From: Candidatus Latescibacterota bacterium
GTDB lineage: Bacteria; Latescibacterota; UBA2968; UBA8231
Length of the DNA stretch: 64,000 nt
Direction: 5' to 3'
Assembly: GCA_022826515.1 (NCBI GenBank)
Contig: JAJDUT010000041.1
Span: forward strand, 5,408-69,407
Below the pieces are notes generated by a model that worked only from the letters and a program-made list of their open reading frames with translations, had not been told where the DNA came from and made no database searches. This document shows, in pieces, positions 55,503 to 64,000 of the stretch (within the stretch, counting starts at the first letter, position 1; each line of letters opens with the position of its first letter). A program made the translations under genes and the position numbers.

Positions 55503-55536
55503 TTGAACTATATTTCTGATTTATTATGAATCATAA
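55503..55536 (+). promoter_or_regulatory. Promoter with overlapping palindromic operator for vapBC
   Basis: TTGAAC (55503-55508), a 16-base spacer and TATGAA (55525-55530). The -10 box lies in the 13-base palindrome TTATGA-A-TCATAA (55524-55536), a likely site for antitoxin repression. GAGG precedes the ATG at 55552. Confidence 0.6.
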
Positions 55537-55551
55537 ATATGAGGTAAAAAC

Positions 55552-55791
55552 ATGAAATCTCTGACTATCCACATGGACGATGCCTTGGCCCAACTCATAC
55601 GCAAGAAAGCCGCCGCCGAGGGAAAAAGTCTAAACAAGACTATAAACGGTGTGCTGAAGGAGGCCTTGGGCCTACAACCGACGAATCATCGCGCTGACTT
55701 TTTGGATCAATGCGGCGTGTGGAGCACCGAGGAACGGACTGAATTCGACGCCTTGACTCGCCGCCAAGTAGATCCTGAGGACTGGCAGTGA
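55552..55791 (+). CDS. vapB: VapB-type (ribbon-helix-helix) antitoxin
   Basis: 79 residues. An N-terminal RHH domain (KSLTIHMDDALAQLIRKKA) is followed by LNKTINGVLKEALGL and an acidic tail that would plug the toxin. It overlaps vapC by GTGA. It would silence VapC and repress the operon. Confidence 0.88.
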   Translation: MKSLTIHMDDALAQLIRKKAAAEGKSLNKTINGVLKEALGLQPTNHRADFLDQCGVWSTEERTEFDALTRRQVDPEDWQ

Positions 55792-56177
55792 AGGTTCTGT
55801 TAGATACCAATGCCTTAAGTGCCCTGTGGAACGGCGACGAGCGCGTACTCGATGCCTTGGGTCAAGCGGAGTGCGTGTTTATGTCTATCATCGTGCTCGG
55901 CGAATTGTTCGCCGGTTTTCGCGGGGGGACGCGGCTGAAAGAGAATCGCGCCCGTCTGGCTGGATTTCTAGCCAAACCCACCGTGCGCACGCTCGAATTA
56001 TCTACTGAGACGGCCGAAGTTTACGGTCAGATCAAGGATGCACTGAAGCAAGCCGGTACGCCTATACCTATTAATGATGTCTGGCTATCGGCTCAGGCTA
56101 TTGAAACCGGCTCGGTCCTGATCACTTTTGACAACCACTTTGGCAACGTACCAGGGGTCCGCCTATGGGACCCCTAA
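55788..56177 (+). CDS. vapC: VapC PIN-domain ribonuclease toxin
   Basis: 129 residues from GTG 55788. The PIN acidic residues are visible in LLDTNALSALW (Asp 6), a Glu in VLGELFAGF, PINDVWLSAQAIE (Asp) and ITFDNHFGNV (Asp), so the active site is complete. VapC toxins cleave tRNA or rRNA. Confidence 0.93.
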   Translation: MKVLLDTNALSALWNGDERVLDALGQAECVFMSIIVLGELFAGFRGGTRLKENRARLAGFLAKPTVRTLELSTETAEVYGQIKDALKQAGTPIPINDVWLSAQAIETGSVLITFDNHFGNVPGVRLWDP

Positions 56178-56214
56178 CCTCTCAGCGTCCTTCCGAGTTG
56201 AGCCTCGGTCGCGC

Positions 56215-56982
56215 CTAACCCTGAGAGGACTCCAGCCCCATCTTCTGGTGCTGGCTCTGTAGGGCCTCTTGGTATCTGCGCCGGCCTTCCTCATCGATCT
56301 TGCAACTGACGCCTTCAAAGACCATAGCAAAAGCGCGGCGGTGGCGCTGCGACGAGCGATTGGGGTCAGCGCGGTGGATGACTTCGCCGTGGTGTACTAC
56401 CGCGTCGCCGGGCTGCAAATGCACCGCGACTTCGTTGGCTTGGTCTTGGGGGCCGTAATCGGCAATGCCCTGCGAAAAACCCAAGACCGCAGTGCGATTG
56501 TGCGGCCGGATGCCCTTGTGATGAGAGCCGGGGCTATAGCGCAGGCAGCCGTTCTCCTCGTCAACCGGATCGAGGGCCAGCCAAATGGAGGCGACGTTGG
56601 GCGGCTTGAGGTTGAAGTAGAAATTGTCCTGATGCGGCGGCGTGGGGTGTTCGGTCTGCGGCGGCTTGTTGAACCACTCGGGCTGGCTCACCTGCGCGGC
56701 TTCGCCGATGAGGGTCTGGGCTAGATCCCTCCAGCGCGGTTGGTCGCGGTACTCGGCGAAGAAGGCGTCGTAGTCGCCCATGTGCTGTAGTTGTTTCAGG
56801 GTTTCGGGCCGGTCCTTGTCTTGGTAGAAGGCGGCCTGATCGGGCAGGGTCGGCACCACTTCGCGGACGTAGCGGTCAACTTGGGCTGTTAGGTCTTTGA
56901 GTTCGTCGGGGGGCAGGAAGTTGCGCACGAGGACGAAGCCGTCGCGGTCATAATCAGCTTTATAGGAAGTATAGTCGGACAT
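56215..56982 (-). CDS. Phytanoyl-CoA dioxygenase (PhyH) family protein
   Basis: 255 residues, complete. The Fe(II) facial triad is H117 and D119 in PPHQDN and H203 in GEVIHRADPN, with a 2-oxoglutarate-binding Arg nearby. RYSPGSHHKG matches the family consensus. Substrate unknown; amplified PhyH families are typical of sponge- and soil-associated uncultured phyla. It is divergent from the BlaI regulator gene. Confidence 0.9.
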   Translation of the reverse strand: MSDYTSYKADYDRDGFVLVRNFLPPDELKDLTAQVDRYVREVVPTLPDQAAFYQDKDRPETLKQLQHMGDYDAFFAEYRDQPRWRDLAQTLIGEAAQVSQPEWFNKPPQTEHPTPPHQDNFYFNLKPPNVASIWLALDPVDEENGCLRYSPGSHHKGIRPHNRTAVLGFSQGIADYGPQDQANEVAVHLQPGDAVVHHGEVIHRADPNRSSQRHRRAFAMVFEGVSCKIDEEGRRRYQEALQSQHQKMGLESSQG

Positions 56983-57113
56983 GGTGGCGCTCCCTTCGGC
57001 TCTGCTCAGGGCAGGCTCTCAGTTTTTTTGGTCGCTCTGCGAATGGTCATATCAGTTTAACTAACTTCATCAAAAAATGACAGTCAATGCGATCTATCCT
57101 CGACTTTTTTCAT

Positions 57114-57135
57114 GTCAACTAAAATTTTAGTTGAC
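57114..57135. promoter_or_regulatory. Operator 1: perfect 22-bp palindrome
   Basis: The 22 bases are exactly self-complementary, with arms GTCAACTAAAA and TTTTAGTTGAC. They overlap the -35 box TTGACA. Likely binding site of the BlaI-type repressor encoded downstream. Confidence 0.85.
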
Positions 57136-57159
57136 AAGCCGAGTACTGTCGAGTATACT
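57131..57159 (+). promoter_or_regulatory. Strong sigma-70 promoter of the blaI-M56 operon
   Basis: TTGACA (57131-57136), exactly 17 bases, then TATACT (57154-57159). It sits between two copies of the same palindrome family, the arrangement expected for autorepression. Confidence 0.88.
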
Positions 57160-57178
57160 CAACTAAACTCTTAGTTGA
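57159..57178. promoter_or_regulatory. Operator 2 over the transcription start
   Basis: TCAACTAA (57159-57166), four bases and TTAGTTGA (57171-57178) repeat the arms of operator 1. It covers the region just after the -10 box, so bound repressor would block RNA polymerase. Confidence 0.85.
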
Positions 57179-57189
57179 AAGGGCTTGCC

Positions 57190-57597
57190 ATGGCGACCAG
57201 AGACAAACCCGACAAAAGACTGACCCCGCTCGAAACGCTCATTATGAACGTCCTGTGGGACGAGTCGCCCGCAGCCGTCAAACAGGTGCAGGAGCGGCTA
57301 ACAGCCGTCAAGCCGATGGCCTACAATACCGTGCTGACCATAATGCGCATCCTGCGCGATAAGGGCTTTGTGGTCTCGGAACGAGAAGGCCGGTCCGATC
57401 TCTATCGCCCGGTGGTCACGCGCGAGGACATGGGGCGGCGCTCGCTCGGCGAAGTCATCGACTCGTTCTTTGTCGGCTCGGCCGAAGCACTGGTCAGCCA
57501 ACTACTGGACGGCCAGTCGCTTAGCGACGAGGAATTGACGGCGATACGGACGGAGTTAGACCGAACCCTCGAGCGCAGAAAAGGAGACCAGCGATGA
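57190..57597 (+). CDS. BlaI/MecI/CopY-family transcriptional repressor
   Basis: 135 residues from ATG 57190; a TTG in frame at 57175 lies inside operator 2 and is unlikely. The winged-helix N-terminus (LTPLETLIMNVLWDESPAAV, then VQERLTAVKPMAYNTVLTIMRIL) and a dimerisation tail are typical. The repressor is cleaved when the partner membrane protease is activated. It overlaps that gene by ATGA. Confidence 0.93.
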   Translation: MATRDKPDKRLTPLETLIMNVLWDESPAAVKQVQERLTAVKPMAYNTVLTIMRILRDKGFVVSEREGRSDLYRPVVTREDMGRRSLGEVIDSFFVGSAEALVSQLLDGQSLSDEELTAIRTELDRTLERRKGDQR

Positions 57598-59378
57598 ATG
57601 CGGCCTTGAACGAGTTAGGCAGCCAGCTCTTCGGCTGGTTCGGTCAGCTAAGTATCGAATTAGCGGCACTAGCGGTCTTAGTCCTAGTCGCCTGTCACCT
57701 GTTACCGATCAAGTCACCAACCTTGCGCCACCTGTTGTGGGCTGTCGTGCTCCTCAAGCCGCTCGTCGCCATCGCGGTCAGCTCGCCTTATACGCTATTC
57801 ACACCGTTCGTGCCACTCGTGGAACCCAGTCAGGACACCCTCGTATTCTCGCCTGTCGAGTACCCAACGATGCACGCAGCGGCTTCTCCGGCAATTGCCA
57901 CCAGTAGTGTGCAACTTACTACAGACGGTTGGGGCGCGATACTGTGGATAGTAGGCGCAGCGCTGCTCATCGGGCGAATTCTGATCGGCTATGGCATCGT
58001 CTGGTGCTTGCGGCAGCAGGCGCAGGTACAGCGCGACGGTCCGCTTTTCGACGCCCTGCAGCAAGCGCGTCTAACCCTCGACTGCTATTCCAAGGTCGAG
58101 GTGGCGACCTCCCCTTCTATCAGCTCGCCGATGGCACTCGGCATCCTGAGACCAATCATTGTCTTTCCCGCCGATCTCGTAGAGAAACTGCGCACCGACG
58201 AACTCACCCTGATCCTCATGCACGAGCTGGCACACGTGCGTCGCTGGGACAACCTCACGCTGCTACTACAGCGGTTAGTCTCCACTGTATTGTTCTTCCA
58301 TCCCGCCGTGTGGCTGTGCGGTCGCATGTTGCGGCGGGAAGCCGAACAGGCCTGCGACGATCTCGTGGTATGCACCACCGGCCGCTCAGAAGCCTATGCG
58401 CGCGGCTTGGCTCACGTCGCCGAACAGTCGGTCCATTCAAACCCTTTAATACGGATAATCCCCACCATGAACGCCTTTGCAGCAGAATCGGACTTGGCAC
58501 TGAGAATCCGTAGGACGCTTGGCGGCAGTGCGCGCCGGATGGGCATGCGGGCGCGTGTATTGACAGCCGTATTGCTATGCCCTCTGGCCGCCGTGACGCT
58601 GCCTTCCTGTGGCACTATCTCGAAAGTGCCCAAAGTTGAGGCTGAGTCGAGTAAGCAGAGTGTTCATATCATCGTGGATCAAGACGGCAACATGAAGCTG
58701 AACGACAAATCAGTGACGTTTGCGACCCTCAAAGAGGAATTGCAGGCAAAGAGACAACAGTTGGGCAACACCACGATGATTATCATCCAGTCGCCCGAGC
58801 GCATCTATCTCAGCACGCATGAGCAACGCTTCCAGATCATGGACATTGCTCGCCAAGTAGGACTCGTCAATCAGGTCATCGCCCACATCGACACGGAACC
58901 GCAACCGGCGAAGGCCAAAGGCGCGGCTGAGCCGAGTCCGGATAACAGAATCTGGCAGGCGGTGAGGACCGGTCCGGAGGAATGGTCCGAAGAGGAATGG
59001 TCCGAAGAATTAGAACGTCAGCTTATATTCGCCGAGGAGGTCCGTCAGCGCATGCCTTGGCGAGAGGCGACCGATCCAGACGAATGGCCCGACGATCTGA
59101 AGGCCAAGCTTCGCGCACTCAAACCCGTTGTCCCGGGTATCTCGTATGATATAGCCACCACCACATCGGCTGAATTAGATATTTACGATGTAGCCGGACA
59201 GCACGTTCGAACCTTTGCTTTGGGCCATCAGATTCCTGGCAGATATAGCATCCTCTGGGACGGGCGAGACGATGCTGGTCGCGAGCTCAACGACGGCATG
59301 TACTTCTGGAGGTTGCAAACCGACGCAGAAGAGGCAGAAGACAAGCAGACATTGTACAGAACGATATTGATTAAATAA
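57594..59378 (+). CDS. M56 (BlaR1-type) membrane metalloprotease with FlgD Ig-like C-terminus
   Basis: 594 residues. Four hydrophobic segments (about 15-35, 44-63, 112-139 and 320-340) and the zinc motif HELAH at 210-214 identify the M56 family. A region after the last membrane helix ends in a FlgD-type Ig domain (LDIYDVAGQHVRTFALG, YSILWDGRDDAGREL, DGMYFWRLQ) instead of the penicillin-binding sensor of BlaR1. It should sense an envelope signal and cut the BlaI-like repressor. Two repeated EEWSEE units occur near residue 465. Confidence 0.88.
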   Translation: MNAALNELGSQLFGWFGQLSIELAALAVLVLVACHLLPIKSPTLRHLLWAVVLLKPLVAIAVSSPYTLFTPFVPLVEPSQDTLVFSPVEYPTMHAAASPAIATSSVQLTTDGWGAILWIVGAALLIGRILIGYGIVWCLRQQAQVQRDGPLFDALQQARLTLDCYSKVEVATSPSISSPMALGILRPIIVFPADLVEKLRTDELTLILMHELAHVRRWDNLTLLLQRLVSTVLFFHPAVWLCGRMLRREAEQACDDLVVCTTGRSEAYARGLAHVAEQSVHSNPLIRIIPTMNAFAAESDLALRIRRTLGGSARRMGMRARVLTAVLLCPLAAVTLPSCGTISKVPKVEAESSKQSVHIIVDQDGNMKLNDKSVTFATLKEELQAKRQQLGNTTMIIIQSPERIYLSTHEQRFQIMDIARQVGLVNQVIAHIDTEPQPAKAKGAAEPSPDNRIWQAVRTGPEEWSEEEWSEELERQLIFAEEVRQRMPWREATDPDEWPDDLKAKLRALKPVVPGISYDIATTTSAELDIYDVAGQHVRTFALGHQIPGRYSILWDGRDDAGRELNDGMYFWRLQTDAEEAEDKQTLYRTILIK

Positions 59379-59486
59379 CCATCAGACACCATTGGTTGGT
59401 ACGCGCTGCTTGCACTTAACCCGAGAATTGGCTGATCGCATTATGCCGACACGATGGAAAACGTTCTAACTGGCCGTCGCCGAACA

Positions 59487-60653
59487 CTAGACCAGCTCTC
59501 CAATATCCCGCCATCCCAAGACGATACCGTGGGCGCGTTCTTGGCGCTCCTCCCCACCATAGATCAGATAGTAATCCTGCTCCACCGGCAAGGCCGTCGC
59601 CAACTTCTTATAGTAGCGCAAACCCTTAAACTGGTCCGTCCCCAGCGTCACACCCGCCTTGATTTCGACCACCTGCCGCCGACCTCCTCGTTCGTAGAGC
59701 AAGTCTAACTCGTTGCCGATGTTGTCGCGCCAGAAGTAGAGGTCTGGACGGCGGCCCGCGTTGACGTGCTGTTTGATTACCTCGGCGATGACCCAATTCT
59801 CAAAAATCGCCCCGCGCAAATAATGAGTGGCGAGTTGGTCGGCCGCCTCCAGCCCCAAAAGCGAGCACAGCAGGCCCGTGTCGTAGAAGTAGAGCTTGGG
59901 CGACTTGATGAGCCGCTTGGCAAAATTCTCGTGATGAGGATAGAGCAGGAAGGCGATGTAACTCGCTTCCAATACCGAAATCCAAGCGCGCACCGTCTTG
60001 TAGTTGATCCCCAAATCGTTGCCGAGGCTGCTCAAATCGAGCAATTGGCCGACGCGCCCAGCACAGACTCGCAAAAATCGCTGAAAGGCGCTCAGATCGC
60101 CGATATTGCGCAGGCTCCTCACGTCGCGTTCGACATAGGTCTGGATATAGGCCGGATAGTAGTCGGGCGGAGAGACGCCGCGATCGTAGAGGACGGGATA
60201 GCCGCCTTTGAACAGGCTTTCGTCCAAGCTTAAATCGGCGTTAGTCGCAAGCTCCCGTTGAGAAAAGGGTAGCAGCGTGTGCAGGGCGACGCGTCCGGCC
60301 AGCGATTGGCTGACCTGCTCCAGCAGCAAGAAATTCTGCGAACCCGTAAGGACGAATTGGCCCATGGTGCCGCGCTCGTCCACCAGGACCTGCAAATAGG
60401 AAAACAACGCCGGCACCTTCTGCGCCTCGTCGATTATTAGCCCTTGGCCCTCATACTGCGCCAAGAATCGCCGTGGATCTTCTTCGGCCGCTAAACGGTC
60501 GTCGAGCCGTTCGAGATTGACGTACGCATAGTCGGGGAAAAATTCGCGCACGAGCGTAGTCTTGCCCGACTGACGCGGACCGGAGACCGAGAGAATTGGA
60601 TAGAGCGGGGCCAGCTTTTTGAGCTGGGAGCTGAGCTGACGTTGGATATACAT
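59487..60653 (-). CDS. AAA_14/DUF4143 ATPase
   Basis: 388 residues. The N-terminal P-loop GPRQSGKTTLVREFF and Walker B GLIIDEAQKVPALF, then LTGSQNFLL, and a C-terminal DUF4143 nuclease-like domain (ELDLLYERGGRRQVVEIKAG) are typical. These single-gene ATPases are widespread, spread horizontally and lack a clear role. The gap 59379-59486 contains nothing clear. Confidence 0.92.
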   Translation of the reverse strand: MYIQRQLSSQLKKLAPLYPILSVSGPRQSGKTTLVREFFPDYAYVNLERLDDRLAAEEDPRRFLAQYEGQGLIIDEAQKVPALFSYLQVLVDERGTMGQFVLTGSQNFLLLEQVSQSLAGRVALHTLLPFSQRELATNADLSLDESLFKGGYPVLYDRGVSPPDYYPAYIQTYVERDVRSLRNIGDLSAFQRFLRVCAGRVGQLLDLSSLGNDLGINYKTVRAWISVLEASYIAFLLYPHHENFAKRLIKSPKLYFYDTGLLCSLLGLEAADQLATHYLRGAIFENWVIAEVIKQHVNAGRRPDLYFWRDNIGNELDLLYERGGRRQVVEIKAGVTLGTDQFKGLRYYKKLATALPVEQDYYLIYGGEERQERAHGIVLGWRDIGELV

Positions 60654-60729
60654 TCTTTACAATATAGGATTTAGACTCCTATTTTGTAAAGAAATTTGCA
60701 ATAATGTTTACCTTTGAGGGAGGTAAAAG

Positions 60730-62283
60730 GTGTCGATGGTTAGACGAATTTTACCGGTGGTGATTTTCATGGTTATCTTCTCGCTCGGCGCAGCTTCCGC
60801 TGAATCTACCCAAAACTTGGAGACAAACATGGTCGAACGTTGGGGCGTGTATGAACTCACACTGACTGGACCGGAGACGGGCAATCCATTCGTCGATGTC
60901 GAATTAACAGCAGAATTTGCACTAAACGGTCGCGTCTTCGCGCCACACGGATTCTACGATGGAGACGGCGCGTACAAAATTCGCTTTATGCCCGATGCGG
61001 TCGGCGAGTGGACGTACATCACGAAAAGCAACCACGCTGACCTTGACGGCAAGACCGGCCAGTTTACGTGCATCGCACCATCCGCTGGTAATCACGGCCC
61101 CGTGCGCGTTCACAACGACTTCTACTTCCAATATGCCGACGGAACACCCTATCACCAGTTCGGGACAACCTGTTACGCTTGGGCGCATCAAGGGGAAGCG
61201 ATGGAGGAACAGACGCTCCAAACCCTCGCCAATGTACCGTTCAACAAGCTGCGGATGTGCATCTTTCCCAAGGATTACGTGTACAACAAAAACGAGCCGG
61301 TGTACTATCCGTTCGCGGGCACGCCGCTGAAAAATTGGGACTTTACGCGATTCAATCCCGAGTTCTGGCGTCACTTTGAGCAGCGCGTTCGCGACCTTTT
61401 GGATCTTGGTATTGAAGCCGACTTAATCCTGTTTCACACCTACGATCGCTGGGATTTCGAAAACATGGACGCGGCCAGTGACGACCGCTACATCCGCTAC
61501 GCCGTCGCGCGGTTAGCCGCTTTCCGCAACGTATGGTGGTCGCTGGCCAATGAATACGACTTCATGCCAGCGAAAGAAGAATCAGACTGGGATCGATTTT
61601 TCCAAATCATCCGCGACCACGACCCGTATCAGCGGCTGCGTGGGATTCACAATGGGCGGCGCTGGTATGACCACAGCAAGCCGTGGGTAACGCACGTCAG
61701 TATTCAAACTTCCAACATGGCGCACGGCATCCGCTATCGCAGCCAATACAAAAAACCCGTGATCTACGACGAATGCCGCTACGAGGGAGATATTCCGCAA
61801 GGATGGGGCAATATCAGCGCGCAGCAGATGGTGCAACACTTTTGGGCAGGGACTGTTTCCGGTTGCTACGTCGGGCACGGAGAAACCTACAAACACCCCG
61901 AAGACTTACTCTGGTGGGCCAAAGGCGGCGTGCTGCGCGGCGACAGCCCCAAGCGCATAGCATTCCTCAAATCGTTTATGGCAGACGCGCCAGCATTTGA
62001 CGCGCTCGAACCAATCGGCGACGACAGCGGGCGGTATGTCCTCGCCAAACCTGGGGAATACTATCTCGTTTACACCACCGATCCGCAGACGATAACCCTC
62101 GAATTGTCGGGCAATCAACCGTATAAAATCGACGGCGTCGATACGTGGAACATGAAAGTCGTCCCCATTGGCACCGCACAGCCGGGAGCATATACATTCG
62201 CTGCGCCATACAGCGACTTTGCCTACCGCTTTACGCCGTATGCACCGGACGAGAAGGTCCGCCCAGAAGCCAAGGCAAGCTAA
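60730..62283 (+). CDS. Exported DUF5060/DUF4038-type glycoside hydrolase
   Basis: 517 residues from GTG 60730 (GGGAGG six bases upstream), with a signal peptide ending near ASAES. An N-terminal Ig-like DUF5060 domain (about 30-110) is followed by a TIM-barrel with DFYFQYADGTPYHQFGTTCYAW, FRNVWWSLANEYDF (probable acid/base Glu) and VIYDECRYEGD (probable nucleophile Glu). It likely acts on plant or algal polysaccharide. Neighbouring sulfatase fits breakdown of sulfated glycans. Confidence 0.87.
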   Translation: MSMVRRILPVVIFMVIFSLGAASAESTQNLETNMVERWGVYELTLTGPETGNPFVDVELTAEFALNGRVFAPHGFYDGDGAYKIRFMPDAVGEWTYITKSNHADLDGKTGQFTCIAPSAGNHGPVRVHNDFYFQYADGTPYHQFGTTCYAWAHQGEAMEEQTLQTLANVPFNKLRMCIFPKDYVYNKNEPVYYPFAGTPLKNWDFTRFNPEFWRHFEQRVRDLLDLGIEADLILFHTYDRWDFENMDAASDDRYIRYAVARLAAFRNVWWSLANEYDFMPAKEESDWDRFFQIIRDHDPYQRLRGIHNGRRWYDHSKPWVTHVSIQTSNMAHGIRYRSQYKKPVIYDECRYEGDIPQGWGNISAQQMVQHFWAGTVSGCYVGHGETYKHPEDLLWWAKGGVLRGDSPKRIAFLKSFMADAPAFDALEPIGDDSGRYVLAKPGEYYLVYTTDPQTITLELSGNQPYKIDGVDTWNMKVVPIGTAQPGAYTFAAPYSDFAYRFTPYAPDEKVRPEAKAS

Positions 62284-62349
62284 GCCGAGTGGCAATTTAC
62301 AGCCGGTTCGTTGGCTTGGAGGCGGCGGCGCAGAAATTCAAAATGAGCA

Positions 62350-63840
62350 CTACTCCGATTCCTCCAGCGTCTCATCGTAAGGCCCTGCCAGCGCTTCACC
62401 CTGAGCTTTGATTTCTTCCAAGCGGCGCGACATGCTGCGCACGATCTCCGGGTGCTGGTCGTACAGATTCTGCCGCTCGGCGATATCGTCTTTGAGGTTG
62501 AACAGTTCCCCAGGAAAATTGTGGTTGCTATAGCCCCGCTCCGCCTTAAACCAATCCGGCTCGCGGTTGTCGTCGCCGGAAGGGGCATCGATAAAGACCC
62601 AATCGTCTTGGCGCAGGGCAAAGCGGCCCGCGCAACTGTGATGCACGGCTGAGCGGCGCACCGGCGCGTCAACCCGTCCCTGCAACAAAGGCAATATGCT
62701 AATGCTGTCCTCAGCCGCCCCCAGAGGCAACTGGACCCCAGTCAACTGAACGCAGGTCGCCATAAAATCGCCCAACAGAGCGAGCTGGTCGCAGACTGAT
62801 CCAACCGGCGTAACCCCAGGCCAGCGCGCGACAAAGGGCACGCGGTGGCCCCCCTCCCAAGTGTCGCGCTTGGCTCCGCGCAAATGGGCCATGCTGTAGT
62901 GGCCGAATTGACGCACGTGCTCGTAGCAACCGCCAGCCGCGGCCGGACTGCACTCGGGGCCGTTGTCGCTGGTGAAAATGAGCAACGTGTCGTCGGTCAG
63001 CCCCTGCTCGTCGAGCGCGGCCATAATTTCCCCGACTACCCAATCGACTTCGCAGACAAAATCGCCGTACAGACCCGCTCCACTACGACCGATGAAGTCC
63101 TGATTGGGGACAATCGGCGTGTGCGGCGAGGTAAGCGGTAGGTATAAAAAGAAGGGATCAGAGCCGGCTTCGGCGATGTAGGCACGGGCGCGGCGGACGA
63201 ATTCGGGGACCATGTCCTCCAGTTTCCAACCCGGCATCATGGCTCCGGGCTGACCGAACATCTCCTCGGGCTTTTGCTCGGTCGGGGCCGCAGCCAGCCG
63301 GTCCTGTTCAAACCAAGTGTAGGGCGGGAAATTCGGCACATCGACGCCAAAGTAGGAGTCAAAACCGCAGGCTAAAGGACCACCACCGATGGGTTTACTG
63401 TAGTCGATATTGCGCTCTAGGGCTTGGCGCTGCTCGCGGTTGAGACGGCCGATGGGCGCGTCGCCGCAGGCTGGTTTGCCGTCCTTGGTCGCCCATTCCC
63501 AGCCGAGATGCCACTTGCCAATGCAGGCGGTGCGGTAGCCCTGCTGGCGCAGCAGCTTGGCTACGGTGGGGCGGTCGGGTTCTATCAAGGGCGGATCCCA
63601 AGGCCACAGGACACTGCTCTTGAGCGGAGTGCGCCAGCAATAGCGGCCAGTGAGCAAGGCGTAGCGGCTGGGCGAGCAGACGCTGGAAGAGGCGTGGGCG
63701 TCGGTGAAGCGCATCCCTTGGGCGGCGAGACGGTCGAGGTGCGGCGTGGGAATTTTGCAGCCGGAGTTGTTACATCCCATATCGCCGTATCCCATGTCGT
63801 CGGCGAGGATGTAGATGATGTTGGGCTGTTGCTGAGGCAT
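62350..63840 (-). CDS. Formylglycine-dependent sulfatase (arylsulfatase family)
   Basis: 496 residues. Metal ligands D14-D15 in ILADDMGYGD; the sulfatase motif SVCSPSRYALLTGR has C55, which must be converted to formylglycine, and R59. KWHLGWEW and TSDNGPE are further active-site motifs. No signal peptide is visible at the N-terminus (MPQQQPNIIYI), so it may be cytoplasmic. It converges with the glycosidase gene and probably serves the same glycan use. The last 160 bases of the window show nothing further. Confidence 0.94.
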   Translation of the reverse strand: MPQQQPNIIYILADDMGYGDMGCNNSGCKIPTPHLDRLAAQGMRFTDAHASSSVCSPSRYALLTGRYCWRTPLKSSVLWPWDPPLIEPDRPTVAKLLRQQGYRTACIGKWHLGWEWATKDGKPACGDAPIGRLNREQRQALERNIDYSKPIGGGPLACGFDSYFGVDVPNFPPYTWFEQDRLAAAPTEQKPEEMFGQPGAMMPGWKLEDMVPEFVRRARAYIAEAGSDPFFLYLPLTSPHTPIVPNQDFIGRSGAGLYGDFVCEVDWVVGEIMAALDEQGLTDDTLLIFTSDNGPECSPAAAGGCYEHVRQFGHYSMAHLRGAKRDTWEGGHRVPFVARWPGVTPVGSVCDQLALLGDFMATCVQLTGVQLPLGAAEDSISILPLLQGRVDAPVRRSAVHHSCAGRFALRQDDWVFIDAPSGDDNREPDWFKAERGYSNHNFPGELFNLKDDIAERQNLYDQHPEIVRSMSRRLEEIKAQGEALAGPYDETLEESE

Positions 63841-64000
63841 AGCTGATCCTTTCTCTCAGATGGAAATTTTCTAATAACTGCTGTTACGCAGCTATCGTTA
63901 TCTGCGGTTTCCTACCACCCCGCCCGGTGTCATTTGTATGTTGCCAAATCCGTTCAGAAGGGCCAATCTGAACGGTATGCGTGCGGGGCGCGTCGTCCGT

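Overview
The window is high-GC bacterial chromosome from a Gram-negative organism: it encodes an LptD-like outer-membrane LPS transporter, an RND efflux trio with an outer-membrane lipoprotein factor, and FlgD-type Ig tails on exported proteins. Phytanoyl-CoA-type dioxygenases, a formylglycine sulfatase, a DUF5060/DUF4038 glycosidase, DUF6807, DUF4159 and an FG-GAP/UnbV protein together resemble the gene content of uncultured FCB-type lineages such as Latescibacterota or Poribacteria. That placement is inference from gene content only; no rRNA gene is present.

Layout. (1) 1-640: end of a PhyH dioxygenase gene, a tRNA-Lys(CUU) and a bidirectional terminator. (2) 741-15659, all on the minus strand: a type I restriction-modification operon (hsdM, hsdS, hsdR) carrying two nested anti-phage modules. 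Reading in the direction of transcription: hsdM (with an in-frame amber codon near its end), an AlbA_2/HATPase regulator-like gene, a MntA nucleotidyltransferase gene with a truncated hepT, an HI0074-like gene, an MNT-HsdS fusion, a Hachiman pair (hamA, hamB), a relic made of hsdR 5' and hsdS 3' sequence, a Kiwa pair (kwaA, kwaB), then hsdR. (3) 15940-27846, plus strand: housekeeping genes (TPR protein, efp, accB, accC, gcvH, HNH nuclease, scpA, scpB, rsuA/rluB-type, cmk, rpsA, mutS). (4) 27898-34208: a second accessory block with an intact mntA-hepT pair, a free MNT, a small unknown protein, an orphan hsdS, a truncated SIR2/TPR chimera, a third mntA, a RelB/YafQ pair, a KAP NTPase and a MazE/MazF-like pair. 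(5) 34481-45144: rlmB, lptD, dtd, maf, a RodZ-like gene, priA, a beta-propeller protein and DUF4159. (6) 45141-63840: small membrane proteins, FG-GAP/UnbV lipoprotein, RND efflux operon, UDP-sugar SDR, VapBC, PhyH, a BlaI/M56 regulator pair with a readable promoter and operators, an AAA ATPase, a glycosidase and a sulfatase.

The most interesting region is the first island. Type I R-M, Hachiman and Kiwa share one apparent transcription unit, most genes are joined by 4-base stop/start overlaps, and the junctions contain duplicated ends of hsdS and hsdR. This suggests the hsdS-hsdR boundary has repeatedly received defence cassettes by recombination between related hsd operons. The second block shares nearly the same hsdS second half and the same mntA gene with the first, so the two loci appear to exchange target-recognition domains and nucleotidyltransferase genes. 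Similar duplicated edges surround a small gene in the second block and the MazEF-like pair.
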